From contig NZ_JAODIM010000043.1 in assembly GCF_025527015.1 (NCBI RefSeq), positions 310,001-374,000 of the forward strand: a stretch of 64,000 nt of DNA. The letters are read 5' to 3'. The notes below the pieces were generated by a model that had not been told where the DNA came from, did no database searches, and worked only from the letters and a program-made list of their open reading frames with translations. Source of the DNA: Winslowiella arboricola (GTDB taxonomy: Bacteria > Pseudomonadota > Gammaproteobacteria > Enterobacterales > Enterobacteriaceae). Each line of letters starts with the position of its first letter. Position 1 is the stretch's first letter. Shown here one piece after another: positions 60,767 through 64,000 of this stretch. A program made the position numbers and the translations under genes.

Positions 60767-61707
60767 GATGTCACTCCGCTCCAGGTTTGCAGCCGTGGAT
60801 CCAGCAGTGGGGTAATCAGGTCAACCAGCAGGTTGATGACGACAAAACCTGTTGCCGAAATCATCACAATCGCCTGTAACACCGCCACATCCTGATTATT
60901 TACCGCCTGCTGGGTCAGCTGCCCGAGGCCGCTAAGGCCGAATACGGTTTCGGTAATCAGCGCACCGGCGATCAATTCACCCAGCAGCAAACCGGCGACG
61001 GTTAATACCGGCAGCAACGCATTCAGCGTGACATGACGCCATAACACACCGCTGTAGCTGGCGCCTTTGGCACGTGCGACGGCGACAAAGGGCTGGGTTT
61101 GCACCTGATCCAGACTGCGGATCAGAATTTGCGCCAGCGGTGCGGAAATCGGCACCGCCAGCGTAATAATCGGCAGGATCAGACCCTGCAGCGGGCCAGG
61201 GTTAATCACCGGGATCCAGCGCAGCTGGAAGGAGAACAGCTGAATCAGCGCGATACCCAGCCAGAAAGTGGGAATCGAGATAAACAGCGACGGCAGGCTT
61301 TGCAGGGCATTTTTCAGCCAGCGGAAGCCCACCAGATTAGAGGCAAAAGCCAGCACCGCGGCAATCAGCACCGCCAGCGCAAAACCGGGCAGCGCGAGGC
61401 GTAAAGTATCGGGGAAATTACTGGCAATCAGTTCGCTGACCGGCACGCCTGCCTGCACTGAATAGCCAAAGTCACCGCGCAGCATCGCCAGCAGGGTGTG
61501 CAGATACTGCTGCCAGATGGGGCTGTCGACCCCATAGGCCTCACGCATTTCGGCAATCTGCGCCGGGCTAAGACCCAGATCGGGATTCTGGAATTTAATC
61601 AGAATCGCATCGCCGGGCAGCACCTGCAACAGCACAAAGGAGACGCTAAACGCCGCCCACAGTACCAGCAGGGCCTGACCGACACGCTGTGTAAGATAGC
61701 GTTTCAT
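60763..61707 (-). CDS. ABC transporter permease, DppB type
   Basis: The 314-aa permease begins MKRYLTQRVGQALLVLWAAF and carries PFVAVARAKGASYSGVLWRH as its EAA-like loop and ETVFGLSGLGQLTQQAVNNQ near the end. Six helices are predicted. It follows the binding-protein gene by 15 bp. Confidence 0.92.
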   Translation of the reverse strand: MKRYLTQRVGQALLVLWAAFSVSFVLLQVLPGDAILIKFQNPDLGLSPAQIAEMREAYGVDSPIWQQYLHTLLAMLRGDFGYSVQAGVPVSELIASNFPDTLRLALPGFALAVLIAAVLAFASNLVGFRWLKNALQSLPSLFISIPTFWLGIALIQLFSFQLRWIPVINPGPLQGLILPIITLAVPISAPLAQILIRSLDQVQTQPFVAVARAKGASYSGVLWRHVTLNALLPVLTVAGLLLGELIAGALITETVFGLSGLGQLTQQAVNNQDVAVLQAIVMISATGFVVINLLVDLITPLLDPRLQTWSGVTS

Positions 61708-61722
61708 CGTTTCTCCTCAGGC

Positions 61723-63369
61723 CTAGTGTTTTTCCAGCCAGGCGCCGTAGAAACTCGGACGTCCAACGGCTTCAAAATTAATGCCTTTCAGCCAGGGCGC
61801 GGCGGCAAACACCTGCGGTTCTTCAAATATCGGGATCACATAGGCGTTATCCAGCAGATAGCGTTGCGCATCACCGGCCAGTTTCAGACGCTGCTGCGGA
61901 TCGGTGGCGGCCGAGATATCGACCAGCAGCTGGTTCAGCTTGTCGTCCCGAAAGTTTTGCACCTTGTCGCTGGAGCCGCCTTTTTGCAGTAGTGCGTCGC
62001 GGTTGGCAGGGTAGAACTGGCTTTTGATGACATCCGGGTCAGCACGACCGACTTCCGACACGGTAAGCGGGGTTTTAATTGGGTCGAGGCTGTCGAGAGT
62101 TTTGCTGCCGGCATCACCGGCGCGCACCGTCAGAGCGACGCCAACCTGTTTCCACTGCTGGGCGATCAGCTGTAACACCTCTTTGTTTTGCGGCTGCGGC
62201 AGGGATTCATAAATATTCAGCACCAGACGCTGGCCCTCTTTCTGGCGGATACCGTCGCTGCCCGCTTTCCAGCCCGCTTTATCCAGCAGTTGCTTCGCGT
62301 ATTCCGGGTCATATTTCAGCTTGTCGGATAAATCAACATAACCCGCGGCGGATTTCGCCACTACCGAGGTCGCCTGCGGATAGTTAGGGGAGAACAGGGT
62401 ATCGACCACCTGACGCGCATAGGTGGCGTGCAGCAGCGCCTGGCGCACGTTAATATCAGCGACCAGCGGATTATCCGGGCGGAAACTGATGCTGTCGTTT
62501 ATGCCGCGCGTCGGGGCCGCATAAATCGGGAATTTCTGGTCGCTGGCCTGCTTTTCATCATAAGCCTGCACCTGACGAATCACATCCGCCTGACCGGCCA
62601 GCAGCGCGCCAATACGCACGCTATCTTCTGGCGTAACGATAATTTTGATGCCATCAAGGTTGGCCGGACCCTGCTGTGTAAGGTTCTTCGGTCCCCACTG
62701 GTAATCTTTACGCGCGACCAGATCGACTTCGCGTCCCAGCTTCTCATCTTTCACCACAAACGGACCGGAGCCGATAATATGGCGGGCATCGCCAAGGGCA
62801 TCAAAGCTGCGCGCCAGTGTGCTGAGTGATACCAGACCGGAGCCAATAGTGGCGGTGCCCTGTAAAAAGCCCGGTGACGATTTTTTAAAATAGAACTTCA
62901 CCGTCAGCGGATCGATAACTTCGCTGCGCTGATAATTGTTAATCACTTCCGAAACCGGCAGACGGTTCTGCTTATTACCGAGTCCATAGGTATCAAAGTT
63001 TTTTGCCACCGCATTGGCATCCAGCGGCGTACCGTCGGAGAAGGTGACGCCCGGACGCAGTTTAAAGGTGTACTCGGTTTTATCGGCGTTGGTGCTCCAG
63101 CTCTCGGCAATCCACGGTTCCACCTGCAGAGTTTTCGGGTTCTGCCAGGTCAGCTTATCGGTAATCTGATTAAGCAAGCCGCCGTTGGGATAAAAACCAC
63201 CGGCGGGCGGATAGAGGTTAGTATGCGCCTGCTGTTCCAGATAGATCAGCGTGCCGCCTTTCACTGCCGCATCTGCGGCATACACGGTATTGACCCCGGC
63301 GAGCGACAGGAAAAGTGCGCCTGAGGCCAGCGAACGCTGAAGCGCATTCAGACGAAAAAGAGTGTGCAT
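61723..63369 (-). CDS. ABC transporter substrate-binding protein (KPN_01854-type)
   Basis: The 548-aa protein begins MHTLFRLNALQRSLASGALF with a Sec signal cleaved near VYA/AD. VKGGTLIYLEQQAHTNLYPP, YTFKLRPGVTFSDGTPLDAN, IIGSGPFVVKDEKLGREVDL and YDPEYAKQLLDKAGW mark it as a family 5 binding protein. AAGGAA precedes the ATG at 63369; an upstream start at 63390 is less supported. It is the first gene of an operon running to 55311. TIGR04028-type members always occur with luciferase-like monooxygenases, matching this operon. The ligand is unknown. Confidence 0.9.
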   Translation of the reverse strand: MHTLFRLNALQRSLASGALFLSLAGVNTVYAADAAVKGGTLIYLEQQAHTNLYPPAGGFYPNGGLLNQITDKLTWQNPKTLQVEPWIAESWSTNADKTEYTFKLRPGVTFSDGTPLDANAVAKNFDTYGLGNKQNRLPVSEVINNYQRSEVIDPLTVKFYFKKSSPGFLQGTATIGSGLVSLSTLARSFDALGDARHIIGSGPFVVKDEKLGREVDLVARKDYQWGPKNLTQQGPANLDGIKIIVTPEDSVRIGALLAGQADVIRQVQAYDEKQASDQKFPIYAAPTRGINDSISFRPDNPLVADINVRQALLHATYARQVVDTLFSPNYPQATSVVAKSAAGYVDLSDKLKYDPEYAKQLLDKAGWKAGSDGIRQKEGQRLVLNIYESLPQPQNKEVLQLIAQQWKQVGVALTVRAGDAGSKTLDSLDPIKTPLTVSEVGRADPDVIKSQFYPANRDALLQKGGSSDKVQNFRDDKLNQLLVDISAATDPQQRLKLAGDAQRYLLDNAYVIPIFEEPQVFAAAPWLKGINFEAVGRPSFYGAWLEKH

Positions 63370-63603
63370 GGTGAATTCCTTTATTATCAACGAGTCTGAG
63401 CTGTTGAGTTATCTTCTGACCAGATGCGGACGGAGAGAAGCAAGGAAATGTGCTAATGATTTCTGGAAATAATCTTTAGCGGGCTATGGGATGGGAAATA
63501 TAAACGAAGACGGAAGGGAGAGTGCGGAAAGGAATGAAATCACAGGTATAAAAAGGGTCAGATATTGGGGTGAAATAAGATAAAATATCTTTTCTAATCC
63601 TGA
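63370..63603. other. Gene-free leader region of the second importer operon
   Basis: The 234 bp upstream of the binding-protein gene are AT-rich and purine-rich and should hold the operon promoter. I could not assign clear -35/-10 boxes or an operator. No frame with family similarity is present. Confidence 0.4.
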
Positions 63604-63631
63604 AAAAAGAAAACCCCAGCAGAGCCGGGGT
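63601..63631 (-). terminator. Intrinsic terminator of the candidate small RNA
   Basis: An 8-bp GC-rich stem with one G-T pair and a TCT loop is followed by a T-rich tract on the minus strand. There is no other minus-strand gene between it and the Abi-like gene. Confidence 0.75.
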
Positions 63632-63710
63632 ATCCAAAACTTTTGCCTTTATGTACCATCACTAGAACCCATGCAACATGGGGGAAGAATCCGGTACTGG
63701 CCAACGTTGC
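63604..63710 (-). ncRNA. Candidate small RNA of about 107 nt
   Basis: On the minus strand a promoter TTGACG (63745-63740) and TAATCT (63722-63717) with exactly 17 bp between them predicts a start near 63710. About 80 bases downstream a hairpin, ACCCCGGC (63631-63624) with GCTGGGGT (63620-63613), is followed by a T-rich tract (TTTCTTTTTTCA, 63612-63601). Promoter, short non-coding body and strong terminator together are the usual signs of an Hfq-type sRNA. The body does not match any enterobacterial sRNA I can recall. Confidence 0.6.
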
Positions 63711-63716
63711 TCAGGA

Positions 63717-63745
63717 AGATTAACGCAGGCTGGCGAAATCGTCAA
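63717..63745 (-). promoter_or_regulatory. Sigma70 promoter of the candidate small RNA
   Basis: TTGACG, a 17-bp spacer and TAATCT on the minus strand. The -35 is one base from consensus; the -10 keeps the first T, the A and the last T. Confidence 0.55.
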
Positions 63746-63799
63746 CGTCTGATGATGAAATTTTGTTTCTCTTCACCGGCTGGTAATAAGGAAGATATC

Positions 63800-64000
63800 A
63801 TGCCAAAGAGTATAAATTACCCTCCCGTTATGTCATTGCTCTCTACTGCACGGCTTGCTTCTGTCCCTGTCATATTTGATCTACACAGTGATATAGAAAA
63901 ATATGGATTCAGTATCTGGTTGCAACATGCTGCGGCCGCGCTTTATCCGCTGGTACAGCAACTGGAGCTGGTACTCAGAAACTCGATTGATAATGCGGCA
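63800..64000 (+). CDS. Abi-like protein (partial, cut by window end)
   Basis: The 67 visible codons begin MPKSINYPPVMSLLSTARLA, with AGGAAG six bases upstream. The segment WLQHAAAALYPLVQQLELVL followed by RNSID resembles the LYxPLQxLExxLRNAL helix of Abi_2/AbiD-type abortive infection proteins, whose HEPN-like RNase domain acts in phage defence or as a toxin. Only the N-terminus is present, so the His-containing RNase motif cannot be checked. The gene is AT-richer than the operon to its left. Confidence 0.55.
   Translation, partial: MPKSINYPPVMSLLSTARLASVPVIFDLHSDIEKYGFSIWLQHAAAALYPLVQQLELVLRNSIDNAA

Noticed and set aside
1-64000. CRISPR arrays, tRNA or rRNA genes, insertion sequences, integrases
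   Set aside because: No regularly spaced direct repeats, cloverleaf-type segments, ribosomal RNA stretches, transposases or integrases were recognised in the window.

Overview
The window looks like chromosomal DNA of an Enterobacterales species, most plausibly Erwiniaceae (Pantoea/Erwinia-like). The evidence is a rhaS-rhaBADM locus, the comR/bhsA pair, sotB, cybB, a rarA-oqxAB-oqxR efflux locus, srfABC, ybaA and sutR, all with enterobacterial-type protein sequences. Most genes are moderately GC-rich. A few AT-rich genes stand out as likely acquired. I see no tRNA, rRNA, CRISPR array, insertion sequence or prophage. The species cannot be named from this sequence alone.

Layout. 1-4850: rhamnose catabolism, with rhaS (partial) divergent from rhaB-rhaA-rhaD-rhaM. 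4979-5812: an AT-rich SET-domain protein. 5863-7435: comR and two tandem bhsA-like genes with three copies of an operator-like motif. 7442-16241: sugar exporter, cytochrome b561, a drug-efflux MFS with a divergent regulator, a DUF1345 protein, an AT-rich unknown gene, an isonitrile hydratase-like enzyme and a GST. 16580-23133: oqxR, an AT-rich two-gene insertion, oqxB, oqxA and rarA. 23280-24020: a secreted barnase-like RNase and its barstar. 24046-30769: srfABC. 30980-34874: ybaA, a butanediol/acetoin dehydrogenase with a sigma54-type promoter and two matching palindromic arrays, and the convergent AcoR-like activator. 35048-38957: a BenE transporter with SutR, then a LysR regulator with a PRISE-type reductase.

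39188-44302 holds an unknown membrane-segment protein with a perfect CRP site, a Nudix hydrolase, a DUF2231 + PQQ sugar dehydrogenase pair, and an orphan SsrB-like response regulator divergent from a small coiled-coil protein resembling the type III secretion stalk protein SsaO/YscO. No other secretion genes are present, so this looks like a remnant or a rewired fragment. 44657-53694 is a ten-gene co-directional operon (OsmC, quinone-oxidoreductase-like MDR, hotdog thioesterase, five-gene Opp-type ABC importer, acyl-CoA ligase) whose substrate I do not recognise. It converges on a second Opp-type importer operon (63369-55311, reverse strand) carrying a luciferase-like monooxygenase, a CMD/alkylhydroperoxidase fusion and a VOC protein. 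Between the two lies an RNase A-like polymorphic toxin with its immunity gene. At the right edge are a candidate sRNA of about 107 nt and the start of an Abi-like gene.

The main candidates for undescribed biology are the orphan SsrB/SsaO-like pair and the scattered AT-rich effector-like genes, the ten-gene uptake-and-activation operon, the two-gene insertion inside the oqx locus, the paired 32-bp arrays before the dehydrogenase gene, and the candidate sRNA.
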